A stretch of 64,000 bases of DNA from Claveliimonas sp034178805 (GCF_050314255.1 NZ_JBNPMZ010000006.1:62001-126000); one strand, 5' to 3'; positions 7,269 to 16,781 are shown, counted from the stretch's first letter. A program made the numbers and translations. Notes: generated by a model from the letters alone, not told the origin.

Positions 7269-8198
7269 AGAAGCTATCTTTCATTATTTGTTTTATCTCT
7301 TCTATGGTTACCGGATATTGTTTTTGAATCCAGGATATCGTATCTTCCGGTGATTCACCCAATCTCTGACAAGTTTCAATTAGCAAACGTATAGAATGTT
7401 TTTGTTCGGCAGCTTTCCCTTTTGCAATCCCGGCGGTTTCTCCTTTTGCAATTCCGGCAGCTTCTCCCTCTTCGTAGCTTTCTTCTCTTAGCTGGCGCAT
7501 GGTTTCTTCTTCATCATACTCATATATGCTCATCTTTTTCGCCTCCGCCTTGTTTTTTGAAAGAAAATCTTTAAGAATTCCTTCATTGATACATTCATTT
7601 ATCGCACGGTCCACTGCATCTTCAAGAGGCATGTTTTTCACATATTCTCGTACTCGGGCTGTGTATTCAGAATAATCTTTTAATGTTTTGCAGGCGTTCA
7701 GAAGCGCCTGATTACACCCAGGGTTGATATTTAGCATTATTGCTTTTAATTCCAGAGCTGCGTCTTTTTCTGATATGGTATATAGATCGGATAATTTCAA
7801 CACTTTATGTTCGACATGTTCATCCTTCCCATTGTAGAATATCAGAAAACGCGGTGCTGGGATTTGAATCGCTGTTTTGCGATACAGACTTTTTTTCGTA
7901 TTAATCCCGAATATAGATCCGAAATGTAAAAAAGATATCGAAGCGGTAGATTCGGACTGTATGTAGATTGATGTTCGTACAAGGACAGGCGTGAATCAAT
8001 AATGAATGAAACGTCATTGTTCATTGACATATATATGGCGTTTTCCAGGGTGTTGATTTCTAATTGCTCCGGATCATCGTATGCCGTCCCGTTAACAGCA
8101 TTATACAGTTCGAGAAGCTCCTTTTTATCACTGAATATCATTGAGAATATTCTTGCTTTATAGGTGCGGTTGACCGTAGTTTCGTTCATTTTACTCAT
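7267..8198 (-). pseudogene. Rpn-family PD-(D/E)XK nuclease/transposase, frameshifted at an A7 run
   Basis: Two minus-strand frames, 7842-8198 (118 residues) and 7267-7803 onward (178 residues), together make one Rpn-family protein. The first half starts at a good AAGGAGG-type site and contains DSRLSLYEHQS, the nuclease D...ExQ motif. The second half gives the family's helical C-terminus with a GIAKGE-type repeat. The break is at A7 (7890-7896). One extra A, or a -1 slip on A_AAA_AAA in the correct phase, restores continuity into the segment IPAPRFLIFYNGKDEH. Proteins of this family promote recombination or act as nucleases, and are often horizontally spread. It may be a dead gene, a sequencing indel or a gene using slippage. 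Confidence 0.75.
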
Positions 8199-8223
8199 AA
8201 AAGACCTCCTTTGTAGTTATGAT

Positions 8224-8270
8224 GGGGTCTCTTATAAAATGTACATTATATTTTCTATATAAGAAACCCC
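8224..8270. repeat. Inverted repeat upstream of the rpn gene
   Basis: GGGGTCTCTTATA (8224-8236) and TATAAGAAACCCC (8258-8270) form an inverted repeat with 12 of 13 positions matching around an AT-rich centre. It lies 26 bases before the rpn start. It could be an operator, the end of an inserted segment or a transcript hairpin. The rest of the spacer 8271-8453 is AT-rich with no recognised element. Confidence 0.5.
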
Positions 8271-8453
8271 CTGCTGTTGTTGGATTATTAAGCATCGAGA
8301 TTTCTAATGATTACTGATTTCAGATGATATCAGATATGTTTTTTCAGATAGATAGAAAAATAATGCTCTACATGAAATGTAACATAATACGAAAAACTTG
8401 TCAATGTATATGATACATATTTCTGCATTTACACCATCATCTTTACTCCATTT

Positions 8454-10196
8454 TTACTCCAGCACCTGCGTAATTCCTGAGATATCGGAATCAATCACCA
8501 GTGAATAATTGGTGTGATAGATGACAAATCCGGGTTTTCCTCCGTTGGTCTTTTTGACATGTTTTCGTTCGATGTAATCGATTTCTACCTTGTCATTCCC
8601 CCTGTTTTTGGAATAATAAGCAGCCAGCCGTCCTGCTTCCTCAAAGGTGGCATCCGGCAGTTCGTCTCCACGGGTCTTTACGATGACATGGGACCCGGGA
8701 GCTCCCTTGGCGTGGAACCACCAATCACCGCCGTCTGCCAGATGGAAGGTGACTTCTTCATTCTGAAGATTATTTTTTCCTACATACATGTGATAGCCAT
8801 CGCTGGAAATGTAGTGGAGGGGCTGACTTTTGAATTTCGTTTTTTTCTTCGTGAATTTTCGGCGGATATATCCGCTCTGGGTCAGCTCCTCTTTAATCTG
8901 AGTCAGATCATCCTCGCTTAAAGCAATATCAAGGGCATTGCTGACAGACTCCAGATACTGAATTTCTTCTTTTGTTTCTTCTATTAATTCGCTGAGTGCT
9001 TCAAAAGTTCGTTTTTGCTTGTTGTATTTTGCAAAATAACGCTGGGCATTTTCCTGAGGTGTCATAGTCGGATCCATGGGAATGCGGATGATCTTGTTGT
9101 CATCATAATAATTCTGTGCTTCCAGCACTTTTGCTCCCTCTTCCAGACTATAGCCGTATACGTTAATCAGTTCTCCGTAGATTTTGTATTTTTCACGGTC
9201 AAGCGTATCCTTAAGCTGCCGGGTCTGCAGATCGTATTTTTTGCGGTTTCGTTCCAGAGCAGTTTGTACGATCCTGCGAAGATCCGAAGATTTCTGGTGA
9301 ATACGAGTCACCAGATTTTTCTGGGCATAATACGCGCTCAAAAGAGCGGATACAGAATCCATTTCCTTTGGTGTATATTGATTAAAATGGCTCAGTGGCA
9401 GGCAGGAAAATTCCTTTGGTGCAGCCTTATCATAGTAAATGACCGGCAGGAAGTGCCCCTGTTTTATCGGTTCCAGATAAATGGTGAACTGGTTATACAG
9501 GTGCAGCAGCATATCTTCTGACAGATCCTTTGCGGTGACACCGGATTCCAGACCGGACAGATAACAGATTTCTTCTGCCGCAACCGGGCTGATTCCGGTG
9601 AAGCTTGTATAAATGGCTTTTCCAAGAGGAGCGGGCTTTTCCTGGAGAGTATGGATAAATTCTTCACGGGTAACGCTCAGAGGGTCATGCTTGTTCATGG
9701 TATCAGGAATGAAATAATCCCGTCCCGGCAGTACCTCCCGCACAGAACTCATCTGTGCCGGCACGTGTTTAATGCTGTCAATGATCATTCCTTTGTCATT
9801 GCAGAAAATGATATTACTGTGTTTTCCCATAATCTCTACAATCAGCCTCTTTCGGCACAGATCACCCATTTCGTCCAGATGTTCAATGTCAATATGAATA
9901 ATACGTTCCAGTTTCGGTTGAGAGATGCCCACGATCCTTCCGTTGTTGATGTGCTTGCGAAGAAGCATGCAGAAGTTAGGGGCAGTCATGGGACTGGGTT
10001 TATTTTCATCGGTTAAATAAATCAGGGGAAGAGATGCACTTGCAGAGATACAGAGCCTTTTCATGCCATTCGGTGTTTTGATGGCGAGTAAGAGCTCATC
10101 CGTCTCGGGCTGTGCAATCTTGTTGATTCGTCCGTCTTTTAATGTATTGTTTAATTCCTGTACCAGTGCGGCAACAGTGATTCCGTCAAAAGCCAT
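8454..10196 (-). CDS. rqcH: RqcH (NFACT protein), ribosome quality-control factor
   Basis: This 580-residue NFACT-family protein binds obstructed 50S subunits and recruits tRNA-Ala to add C-terminal alanine tails that mark stalled chains for degradation, as known for B. subtilis RqcH (older name: fibronectin-binding protein). It shows the N-terminal NFACT-N domain beginning MAFDGITVAAL, helical and coiled-coil regions near 280-440, and the C-terminal NFACT-R hallmark DWWFHAKGAPGSHV. Length is normal. It is transcribed divergently from yicC with about 120 bases between the starts. Confidence 0.92.
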   Translation of the reverse strand: MAFDGITVAALVQELNNTLKDGRINKIAQPETDELLLAIKTPNGMKRLCISASASLPLIYLTDENKPSPMTAPNFCMLLRKHINNGRIVGISQPKLERIIHIDIEHLDEMGDLCRKRLIVEIMGKHSNIIFCNDKGMIIDSIKHVPAQMSSVREVLPGRDYFIPDTMNKHDPLSVTREEFIHTLQEKPAPLGKAIYTSFTGISPVAAEEICYLSGLESGVTAKDLSEDMLLHLYNQFTIYLEPIKQGHFLPVIYYDKAAPKEFSCLPLSHFNQYTPKEMDSVSALLSAYYAQKNLVTRIHQKSSDLRRIVQTALERNRKKYDLQTRQLKDTLDREKYKIYGELINVYGYSLEEGAKVLEAQNYYDDNKIIRIPMDPTMTPQENAQRYFAKYNKQKRTFEALSELIEETKEEIQYLESVSNALDIALSEDDLTQIKEELTQSGYIRRKFTKKKTKFKSQPLHYISSDGYHMYVGKNNLQNEEVTFHLADGGDWWFHAKGAPGSHVIVKTRGDELPDATFEEAGRLAAYYSKNRGNDKVEIDYIERKHVKKTNGGKPGFVIYHTNYSLVIDSDISGITQVLE

Positions 10197-10243
10197 AATA
10201 ATATCCTCGTCTTTCTATAGAATATGTGTTCATTATGAAAGGA

Positions 10244-10272
10244 TTGACTGGATATGTCAAATGAATTATAAT
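10244..10272 (+). promoter_or_regulatory. Sigma-A promoter for yicC-gmk-rpoZ
   Basis: TTGACT (10244-10249) and TATAAT (10267-10272) are spaced by 17 bases, near-perfect consensus. The start point would lie about 40 bases before yicC. Confidence 0.8.
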
Positions 10273-10317
10273 GAAAGATAATGAAATTTAACATTTTAAA
10301 TAAAAGAGGGAACTAAA

Positions 10318-11199
10318 ATGATAAAGAGTATGACAGGCTTCGGTCGTTGTGAAGTCGCAGAAGGAGAACGAAAATTTACGGTGGAGATGAAGGGTGTTAA
10401 TCACCGTTACCTGGATGCGAACATCCGGATGCCAAAGAAGTTGAATTTTTTTGACAGTGCTATCCGCGCACTTTTAAAGCAGTATGTAGCGCGTGGCAAA
10501 GTAGATATTTTTATTACATATGAAGATACTTCTGAGAATCAGGTATCATTAAAGTATAACGAGACACTGGCGAAGGAGTATTTATCTTATTTTAAGAAGA
10601 TGGAGGAAACTTTCGGACTGGAGAATGATATCCGGGTATCCACACTTTCCAGATGTCCGGAGGTGCTCACCATGGAGGAACAGGCTCCGGATGAGGATGC
10701 ACTCTGGAATGGGCTTAAGAAGGCTCTGGAGGGAGCACTGAAACAGTTTGTGGAGACCAGAACACTGGAAGGTGAGAATCTGAAAAAAGATATTCTGGAC
10801 AAGCTTGACGGTATGCTTGGAAAGGTAGCATATATTGAGGAACGTTCTCCGCAGATCCTGAAGGAGTATCGTACAAAGCTGGAGGAGAAGGTGACAGAGC
10901 TTCTCGGAGACAGTCAGATGGAAGAAGGAAGGATTGCTGCGGAAGTGATCTTATTTGCAGATAAGATCTGTACCGATGAAGAGGTGGTTCGATTAAAGAG
11001 CCATATCAGCCATATGAGAGAGACATTTTTATCCGAAGAAAATGGAATAGGACGCAAGCTTGATTTTATTGCCCAGGAGATGAACCGGGAGGCCAATACC
11101 ATCCTTTCCAAGGCGAATGATATTGAGGTGTCTAATTGTGCCATTGATCTTAAGACTGAAATTGAGAAAATCAGAGAACAGATTCAGAATATTGAGTAG
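10318..11199 (+). CDS. yicC: YicC-family endoribonuclease
   Basis: This 293-residue protein begins MIKSMTGFGR, the family signature. It ends with the DUF1732 segment containing DFIAQEMNREANTILSKA, where the conserved acidic residues sit. YicC proteins are reported as RNases acting on small regulatory RNAs in E. coli. The gene is the first of an operon with gmk and rpoZ, an order conserved in Firmicutes. The B. subtilis homologue is YloC. Confidence 0.9.
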   Translation: MIKSMTGFGRCEVAEGERKFTVEMKGVNHRYLDANIRMPKKLNFFDSAIRALLKQYVARGKVDIFITYEDTSENQVSLKYNETLAKEYLSYFKKMEETFGLENDIRVSTLSRCPEVLTMEEQAPDEDALWNGLKKALEGALKQFVETRTLEGENLKKDILDKLDGMLGKVAYIEERSPQILKEYRTKLEEKVTELLGDSQMEEGRIAAEVILFADKICTDEEVVRLKSHISHMRETFLSEENGIGRKLDFIAQEMNREANTILSKANDIEVSNCAIDLKTEIEKIREQIQNIE

Positions 11200-11217
11200 A
11201 AGATGGAGGAAAGACAG

Positions 11218-11838
11218 ATGAATCAGAAGGGAATACTGATCGTTGTGTCCGGATTTTCCGGTGCCGGTAAGGGAACGATTATGAAAGAGCTCCTTAAAAA
11301 GTATGATAATTACGCTCTTTCTATTTCTGCAACTACCAGAGGACCGCGGGAAGGTGAAGTGGACGGCAGGGAATATTTTTTCAAAACAAGGGAAGAATTT
11401 GAAAAAATGATTGCGAAAGATGAGTTGATAGAGTATGCTATGTACGTGAATAATTACTATGGCACGCCGAAAGCATATGTGGAAGAACAGCTGAATGCCG
11501 GACGGGATGTAATCCTTGAGATTGAGATTCAGGGCGCCCTGAAGGTGAAGGAGAAGTTTCCGGAGACACTGCTTCTGTTTGTGACACCACCGACGGCTGA
11601 GATTCTGAAGAATCGTCTGGTGGGACGGGGAACCGAGACCATGGATGTGATCGAGCAGCGGATGAAGAGAGCCTGTGAAGAGGCTGAAGGTATGGAGAAG
11701 TATGACTATTATGTAGTCAATGACGTACTGGAGGACTGTGTGGAACACGTGCATCAGATTATTCAGGCTGAACATAGTAGAAGTTACCGCAATATTGAAT
11801 TTGCAGAACATATAAAACGAGATTTGAAAGGAGAATAA
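11218..11838 (+). CDS. gmk: Guanylate kinase
   Basis: This 206-residue enzyme phosphorylates GMP to GDP. It has the P-loop GFSGAGKGT at residues 12-20, the GMP-binding segment SATTRGPREGEVDGREY and the lid region with NRLVGRGTE. I chose the ATG at 11218, which follows GGAGGAAA at 6 bases. An ATG at 11203 is in frame, but it is itself part of that ribosome binding site and has none of its own. It sits 18 bases after yicC and 3 bases before rpoZ, so the three are tightly coupled. Confidence 0.95.
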   Translation: MNQKGILIVVSGFSGAGKGTIMKELLKKYDNYALSISATTRGPREGEVDGREYFFKTREEFEKMIAKDELIEYAMYVNNYYGTPKAYVEEQLNAGRDVILEIEIQGALKVKEKFPETLLLFVTPPTAEILKNRLVGRGTETMDVIEQRMKRACEEAEGMEKYDYYVVNDVLEDCVEHVHQIIQAEHSRSYRNIEFAEHIKRDLKGE

Positions 11839-11841
11839 CAG

Positions 11842-12081
11842 ATGTTACACCCATCTTACACTGATTTAATGAAAGTCGTAAACAAAGACGTAGAGGAAGG
11901 CGCTACCAAGGTTGTAAACAGCAGATATTCTATTGTTATGGCTACTTCCAAAAGAGCAAGACAGATTATTGACGGAGAGATGCCTCTGGTAGATACGAAG
12001 GATGGCGAGAAGCCGCTTTCTATCGCAATTGATGAGTTGAACAGCGGCAAGATCAAAGTCGTTGCAGAGGATGCAGAATAA
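11842..12081 (+). CDS. rpoZ: RNA polymerase omega subunit
   Basis: This 79-residue protein contains the omega core, with NSRYSIVMATSKRARQI at about residues 26-42 and KPLSIAIDELNSGKI near the end. It stabilises the beta-prime subunit in RNA polymerase. It starts three bases after gmk at a GGAG site that lies in the end of gmk. The operon ends at the terminator at 12099-12129. Confidence 0.95.
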   Translation: MLHPSYTDLMKVVNKDVEEGATKVVNSRYSIVMATSKRARQIIDGEMPLVDTKDGEKPLSIAIDELNSGKIKVVAEDAE

Positions 12082-12098
12082 GAAAAGGATGATGGGAG

Positions 12099-12129
12099 GG
12101 CAGATGCTTAACAGAGTGTCTGCCTTTTT
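12099..12129 (+). terminator. Intrinsic terminator after rpoZ
   Basis: GGCAGA (12099-12104) pairs with TCTGCC (12119-12124), followed by TTTTTA. The stem is short with a 14-base loop, so it may be leaky and allow read-through into rimO. Confidence 0.55.
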
Positions 12130-12161
12130 ATCTCATTTCCTGTTTGAAAAGGAGAGACGCT

Positions 12162-13487
12162 ATGAATGTATTGTTTATATCCCTGGGCTGTGACAAGAAC
12201 CTGGTGGATACGGAGGTGATGCTGGGGCTTCTTGCTTCCCGGGGCTATCAGATGATTGATGATGAGACGCAGGCAGATGTAATCGTTATCAATACCTGTT
12301 GTTTTATCCATGATGCCAAGGAGGAGAGTATCCAGACCATTCTGGAGATGGCTGAGTATAAGAAGACCGGGCCGCTGAAGGCACTGATCGTTACCGGCTG
12401 TCTGGCACAGCGGTATAAGGAAGAGATTGTAAAGGAAATTCCGGAGGTGGACGCCGTTCTTGGAACGACTTCTTATGATAAGATCGTGGAGGCAATTGAC
12501 AAGGCTCTGGAAGGTGAGGTGAGTATCGAGCTTACGGACATCGATGCCCTTCCAAGGGTGGAGACAAAGAGGCTTGTAACTACCGGCGGACATTTTGCCT
12601 ACCTGAAGATTGCAGAGGGCTGTGACAAACACTGTACTTACTGCATTATCCCGAAAATCCGCGGAAATTTCAGGAGTGTTCCCATGGAGCAGCTTCTTGA
12701 AGAAGCGCAGATGCTGGCAGATCAGGGAGTGAAGGAGCTGATTCTCGTAGCACAGGAGACGACCCTTTACGGAAAGGATATTTACGGGGAGAAATCTCTT
12801 CACGTCCTGCTTAAGAAACTTTGCCGGATCGGAGGAATTCAGTGGATTCGTATTCTTTACTGTTATCCGGAAGAAATCGATGACAATCTGATCCAGGTTA
12901 TGAAGGAAGAAAAGAAAATCTGCCATTATCTGGATCTTCCGATTCAGCATGCAAGTAATGAGATACTGAAGCGCATGGGACGCAGAACATCCAAAGAGCA
13001 GTTAATAGAGATTATTGAAAAGCTCCGAAAAGAAATTCCGGATATTACGCTGAGGACTACCCTGATTACCGGTTTCCCGGGGGAGACGAAGGAGCAGCAC
13101 GAAGAGCTGATGGAATTCGTGGATCAGATGGAGTTCGACCGTCTTGGCGTATTTACCTACTCACCGGAGGAGGATACACCGGCGGCAGAGATGGCAGATC
13201 AGATTCCGGAGGAGGTCAAGGAAGACCGGCAGGCAGAGATTATGGAACTGCAGCAGGATATTGCCTTCGATCTGGCGGAAGATATGATCGGCCGGGAAGT
13301 TCTGGTGATGATCGAGGGAAAGGTTGCAGATGAGAATGCCTATGTGGGAAGAACCTACAAGGACGCCCCCAATGTGGATGGACTTATTTTTGTAAATACA
13401 GAAGAGGAACTGATGTCCGGAGATTTTGCGAGAGTGAAAGTGACCGGAGCATTAGAATATGATTTGATAGGAGAGTTGATATCATGA
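12162..13487 (+). CDS. rimO: Ribosomal protein S12 methylthiotransferase
   Basis: This 441-residue radical-SAM enzyme adds a methylthio group to Asp of ribosomal protein S12. The N-terminal UPF0004 domain has its three cysteines in SLGCDKN, NTCC and TGCLAQ. The radical-SAM cluster motif is GCDKHCTYCIIPKIRG. A C-terminal TRAM domain ends the protein. The ATG at 12162 follows AAAGGAGA. An in-frame TTG 18 bases upstream is less likely. The stop overlaps the pgsA start (ATGA), showing translational coupling. Confidence 0.95.
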   Translation: MNVLFISLGCDKNLVDTEVMLGLLASRGYQMIDDETQADVIVINTCCFIHDAKEESIQTILEMAEYKKTGPLKALIVTGCLAQRYKEEIVKEIPEVDAVLGTTSYDKIVEAIDKALEGEVSIELTDIDALPRVETKRLVTTGGHFAYLKIAEGCDKHCTYCIIPKIRGNFRSVPMEQLLEEAQMLADQGVKELILVAQETTLYGKDIYGEKSLHVLLKKLCRIGGIQWIRILYCYPEEIDDNLIQVMKEEKKICHYLDLPIQHASNEILKRMGRRTSKEQLIEIIEKLRKEIPDITLRTTLITGFPGETKEQHEELMEFVDQMEFDRLGVFTYSPEEDTPAAEMADQIPEEVKEDRQAEIMELQQDIAFDLAEDMIGREVLVMIEGKVADENAYVGRTYKDAPNVDGLIFVNTEEELMSGDFARVKVTGALEYDLIGELIS

Positions 13488-14026
13488 ATTTACCAAACAA
13501 ACTGACTGTACTGAGAGTGATTATGGTGCCGTTTTTCGTTCTGTTCATGCTGACAGATATCGGAGGTGCCGCAAATAAGTGGATCGCACTTGTAATTTTC
13601 TGTGTGGCAAGCCTTACGGACATGCTGGACGGCAAGATTGCCAGAGCCAGAAATCTTGTGACAAATTTCGGAAAGTTTATGGATCCGCTGGCAGATAAGC
13701 TTCTGGTATGCTCTGCCATGATCTGTCTGATTCCTATGGGAAAACTGAGTGCATGGATCGTTATCATCATTATTGCACGTGAATTTATTATCAGTGGCTT
13801 CCGTCTGGTGGCTTCCGATAATGGAATCGTAATCGCGGCGAGCTACTGGGGCAAATTTAAGACCGTATCCCAGATGGCGATGATTATTGTGCTGATCGCT
13901 GATTTCGGAGGAATATTCGATGTGATTGGAACGGTACTGATCTGGGTATCCTTAATACTGACCATTGTTTCTTTGATTGATTATGTGGCAAAGAACGTGG
14001 AAGTATTGACAAAAGGAGGAATGTAG
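13484..14026 (+). CDS. pgsA: CDP-diacylglycerol-glycerol-3-phosphate phosphatidyltransferase
   Basis: This 180-residue integral membrane enzyme makes phosphatidylglycerol phosphate. The CDP-alcohol phosphotransferase motif is complete: DGKIARARNLVTNFGKFMDPLADK carries the DG..AR........G...D...D pattern in a cytoplasmic-side helix pair, split here as DGKIARAR and GKFMDPLADK. About five membrane segments follow. It overlaps rimO by four bases and precedes cinA by two, a cluster typical of Firmicutes (pgsA-cinA-recA, with recA not in the window). Confidence 0.94.
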   Translation: MNLPNKLTVLRVIMVPFFVLFMLTDIGGAANKWIALVIFCVASLTDMLDGKIARARNLVTNFGKFMDPLADKLLVCSAMICLIPMGKLSAWIVIIIIAREFIISGFRLVASDNGIVIAASYWGKFKTVSQMAMIIVLIADFGGIFDVIGTVLIWVSLILTIVSLIDYVAKNVEVLTKGGM

Positions 14027-14028
14027 GT

Positions 14029-15270
14029 ATGACAGTAGAATTAATATCCGTTGGAACGGAGATTCTTCTGGGAAATATTGTAAATACGAATGCGGCCTTT
14101 CTGTCAGAGAAACTGGCAGCCCTGGGGTTATCCTGCTATCATCAGAGTGTAGTGGGAGACAATGAGGAGCGCCTTACAGATACTCTAAAGCTTGCACTGT
14201 CCAGATCCGATATTGTAATCTTAAGCGGAGGTCTCGGACCCACGAAGGATGATCTTACAAAAGAGGTTACGGCGAAGGTATTTGGAAAAGAACTCTATGA
14301 GGATGCCCATACCAGAGAGCGGATTCAGGAATATTTTGACAGACTGAACAGAAAGGGAATGATAACAGAAAATAACTGGAAACAGGCTATGGTTCCGGAA
14401 GGCGCAATCGTTATTGATAATCATAACGGAACGGCTCCCGGCATTATTCTGGAGGGAGAGAACGGAAAGACAGCGATTCTGCTTCCCGGACCGCCAAATG
14501 AGATTAAGCCTATGTTTGAAAATGATATTGCTCCGTATCTGAACAGACTGCAGCCGGAAGGAATTTATTCTAAGATGGTGAAAATCTGCTCCATCGGTGA
14601 GAGCCGGGCAGAGACCATGGTGGCTGATCTGATGGAACAGCAGAGTAATCCTACACTTGCTCCTTATGCGAAGACAGGGGAAGTGCATTTTCGTGTGACT
14701 GCAAAGGCAAAAGACCAGGAAACGGCTGATCAGCTGATGCAGCCTGTACTGGATGAATTATTCCGGCGTTTCGGAAATAATATCTATACAACAGAGGAAA
14801 CTGTGACATTAGAGGAGGCAGTTGTAAATCTCCTGAAAGAGAAAAATATGACGGTGACAACGGCGGAATCCTGTACTGCCGGTTTACTGGCGGGAAGGAT
14901 TATGAATGTCCCGGGCGCCTCGGATGTATATAATGAAGGGTACATTACTTATTCCAACGACTCCAAGATGAAGCTGGTGGGTGTGCAGGAAGAAACCCTG
15001 AATCAATATGGTCCGGTAAGTGTTGAAACTGCATACGAGATGGCAGTTGGTGCAGCCAGGGCAGCAGGAAGTGAGGCAGCCGTTTCCGTGACCGGTTATG
15101 CGGGACCGGATGGAGGCGCAGATGGTAAACCGGCAGGGCTGGTCTATGTCGGTTGCTGTGTGGGTGATAAAGTGCGTGTGGAAGAATTCCGGTTCAGCGG
15201 AAACAGAAATAAAAACAGAGATTATGCAGTAGTCCGTGCGTTGACTATCCTGCGTGAGGAACTGCTGTAA
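14029..15270 (+). CDS. cinA: CinA competence/damage-inducible protein, nicotinamide-nucleotide amidase
   Basis: This is a 413-residue two-domain protein. Residues 1-170 are a MoCF-like domain with SVGTEILLGNIVNTN and SGGLGPTKDD. Residues 255-413 are the amidase domain with the TTAESCTAGLL catalytic Ser/Thr segment. Homologues recycle nicotinamide mononucleotide by deamidation and are co-expressed with competence genes. It is translationally coupled to pgsA. Unlike many Firmicutes, recA does not follow directly. Confidence 0.93.
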   Translation: MTVELISVGTEILLGNIVNTNAAFLSEKLAALGLSCYHQSVVGDNEERLTDTLKLALSRSDIVILSGGLGPTKDDLTKEVTAKVFGKELYEDAHTRERIQEYFDRLNRKGMITENNWKQAMVPEGAIVIDNHNGTAPGIILEGENGKTAILLPGPPNEIKPMFENDIAPYLNRLQPEGIYSKMVKICSIGESRAETMVADLMEQQSNPTLAPYAKTGEVHFRVTAKAKDQETADQLMQPVLDELFRRFGNNIYTTEETVTLEEAVVNLLKEKNMTVTTAESCTAGLLAGRIMNVPGASDVYNEGYITYSNDSKMKLVGVQEETLNQYGPVSVETAYEMAVGAARAAGSEAAVSVTGYAGPDGGADGKPAGLVYVGCCVGDKVRVEEFRFSGNRNKNRDYAVVRALTILREELL

Positions 15271-15283
15271 AGGAGGAATTAGA

Positions 15284-16759
15284 ATGATGAATGAAGCTGG
15301 AGAAGAAGCAGAGAGACTGCCGATTGTACGATTACTGGAAGAAACGGAGATTTTGCCGGCACTGCACCTGGTGTGGGAGGTATTTGCCCGGGATGTAGCG
15401 CCGGGGTATACACCGGAGGGAGTCGGAGAGTTTCAGAAATTTATCCGGTATGATGGAATCATACCTATGGTAAAACGTAAAGAACTGACCTTTTTCGGAG
15501 CCTGGAAAGGTGAAACTCTCTGTGGTGTGGGAGCTGTAAGAAGAAAGGGACATATCTCGCTCTTCTTTGTAAAAAAAGAATGGCAGCACCGTGGAATTGG
15601 AAGAATGATTTTTCAGACCATGTGTCACTTTGCGGAGCAGAATCTTCAGGTAGATCGGATTACAGTTAATGCAGCGCCAAACGCTGTTCCGGTATACCGC
15701 AGTTTTGGAATGAGAGAGACCGGACCGGAACAGAATGCGGGAGGAATTCGTTTTGTGCCAATGGAAATGCGTGTAATACCGGGCGGCGAAGAGGGACAGA
15801 AGGCGAGAAAAAGGAGAAACTGGATCATCGCCGGTATTGTTTCGGCTTGCGTGGCTTTTTTCGCATTGATCATTGGAATAGGAACCTTTGCTGTTTATAA
15901 ATTTGTTACCTCGAATAAAGTACAGGAATTCCGTCAGGACGAGGATCTGTTTGACGGTGACTGGAATAATAAAGACTGGAATGACAAAGACGATACATAT
16001 GATGCCGGTGAACTGTCCGGCATGGATGCCATACCGGAGTACAGGGAGGACAATACCGGTTATGAACTCACAGAAGAATCCTATGTTCTCCATCCCGGTG
16101 AAAGCGGAACGAAGAATACGAAAATAGCATTTGAAATCTATTATCCGCAGATTACGGGACTGGACGGACAGGTGCAGGAGAAGGTGAATGCTGCATTGAA
16201 GGAAAAAGCCATGGAAACGGCTGACAGGATTTATCTGAATCCGGATGAGAAGATAAAAGAGAAGGTAATTCAGGAAAAGTCCCCGGTTCTGGCAAGCTTT
16301 GTAGAATATAAGGTCTGCTATTTATCAAAAGATCTGATCAGTGTGGTTTATCAGGATTATTATTATGAGGGAAGCGAGTCGGATTATCATATGGACTTTC
16401 GTACTTTAAATATGAATCTGAAGAATGGAAATGTCTATGAGGTAAAGGACATTGTAGAGCTGAATAAGGATTTTATCGAAGAATGGGCAGAGGAAATGAG
16501 AGATGAGGCAGACTCAGAAAAACTTCTTTCTGAGCTCAGTGAGAAAGAAATGAAAGAAGTCCTCTCCGGTGATGATAAAGACGGCGTATATCACGATAAT
16601 TTTTTCCTGGATTCCGAAGGAATTGAGATTGGTCTGGGATTCCGTTATCCTGCAGATGATAAGAATGATCTGGGCTTTGGCTGGGTAACTGCTCCGTTTG
16701 AGATGGATGATATCAGGGAATTCAAGACAGACAGCGACTTCTGGACGCTGATAAAATAG
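15284..16759 (+). CDS. GNAT acetyltransferase fused to a membrane-anchored extracellular DUF4163/DUF3298-like domain
   Basis: This 491-residue protein has an unusual two-part architecture. Residues 1-165 look like a GNAT acetyltransferase, with the acetyl-CoA loop KKEWQHRGIGRMIF and a terminal AAPNAVPVYRSFGMRETG. A basic KARKRRN stretch and one membrane helix (about 177-206) follow, then an acidic linker rich in Asp, Asn and Trp, then a domain like the DUF4163/DUF3298 part of PdaC and RsiV, probably outside the cell. I chose ATG 15284 because AGGAGG is 7 bases away; an in-frame start 30 bases upstream lies inside cinA. Role unknown; inside-out signalling or cell-wall work is conceivable. Confidence 0.7.
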   Translation: MMNEAGEEAERLPIVRLLEETEILPALHLVWEVFARDVAPGYTPEGVGEFQKFIRYDGIIPMVKRKELTFFGAWKGETLCGVGAVRRKGHISLFFVKKEWQHRGIGRMIFQTMCHFAEQNLQVDRITVNAAPNAVPVYRSFGMRETGPEQNAGGIRFVPMEMRVIPGGEEGQKARKRRNWIIAGIVSACVAFFALIIGIGTFAVYKFVTSNKVQEFRQDEDLFDGDWNNKDWNDKDDTYDAGELSGMDAIPEYREDNTGYELTEESYVLHPGESGTKNTKIAFEIYYPQITGLDGQVQEKVNAALKEKAMETADRIYLNPDEKIKEKVIQEKSPVLASFVEYKVCYLSKDLISVVYQDYYYEGSESDYHMDFRTLNMNLKNGNVYEVKDIVELNKDFIEEWAEEMRDEADSEKLLSELSEKEMKEVLSGDDKDGVYHDNFFLDSEGIEIGLGFRYPADDKNDLGFGWVTAPFEMDDIREFKTDSDFWTLIK

Positions 16760-16781
16760 ACAGAGCGAGGAACTATCATTT

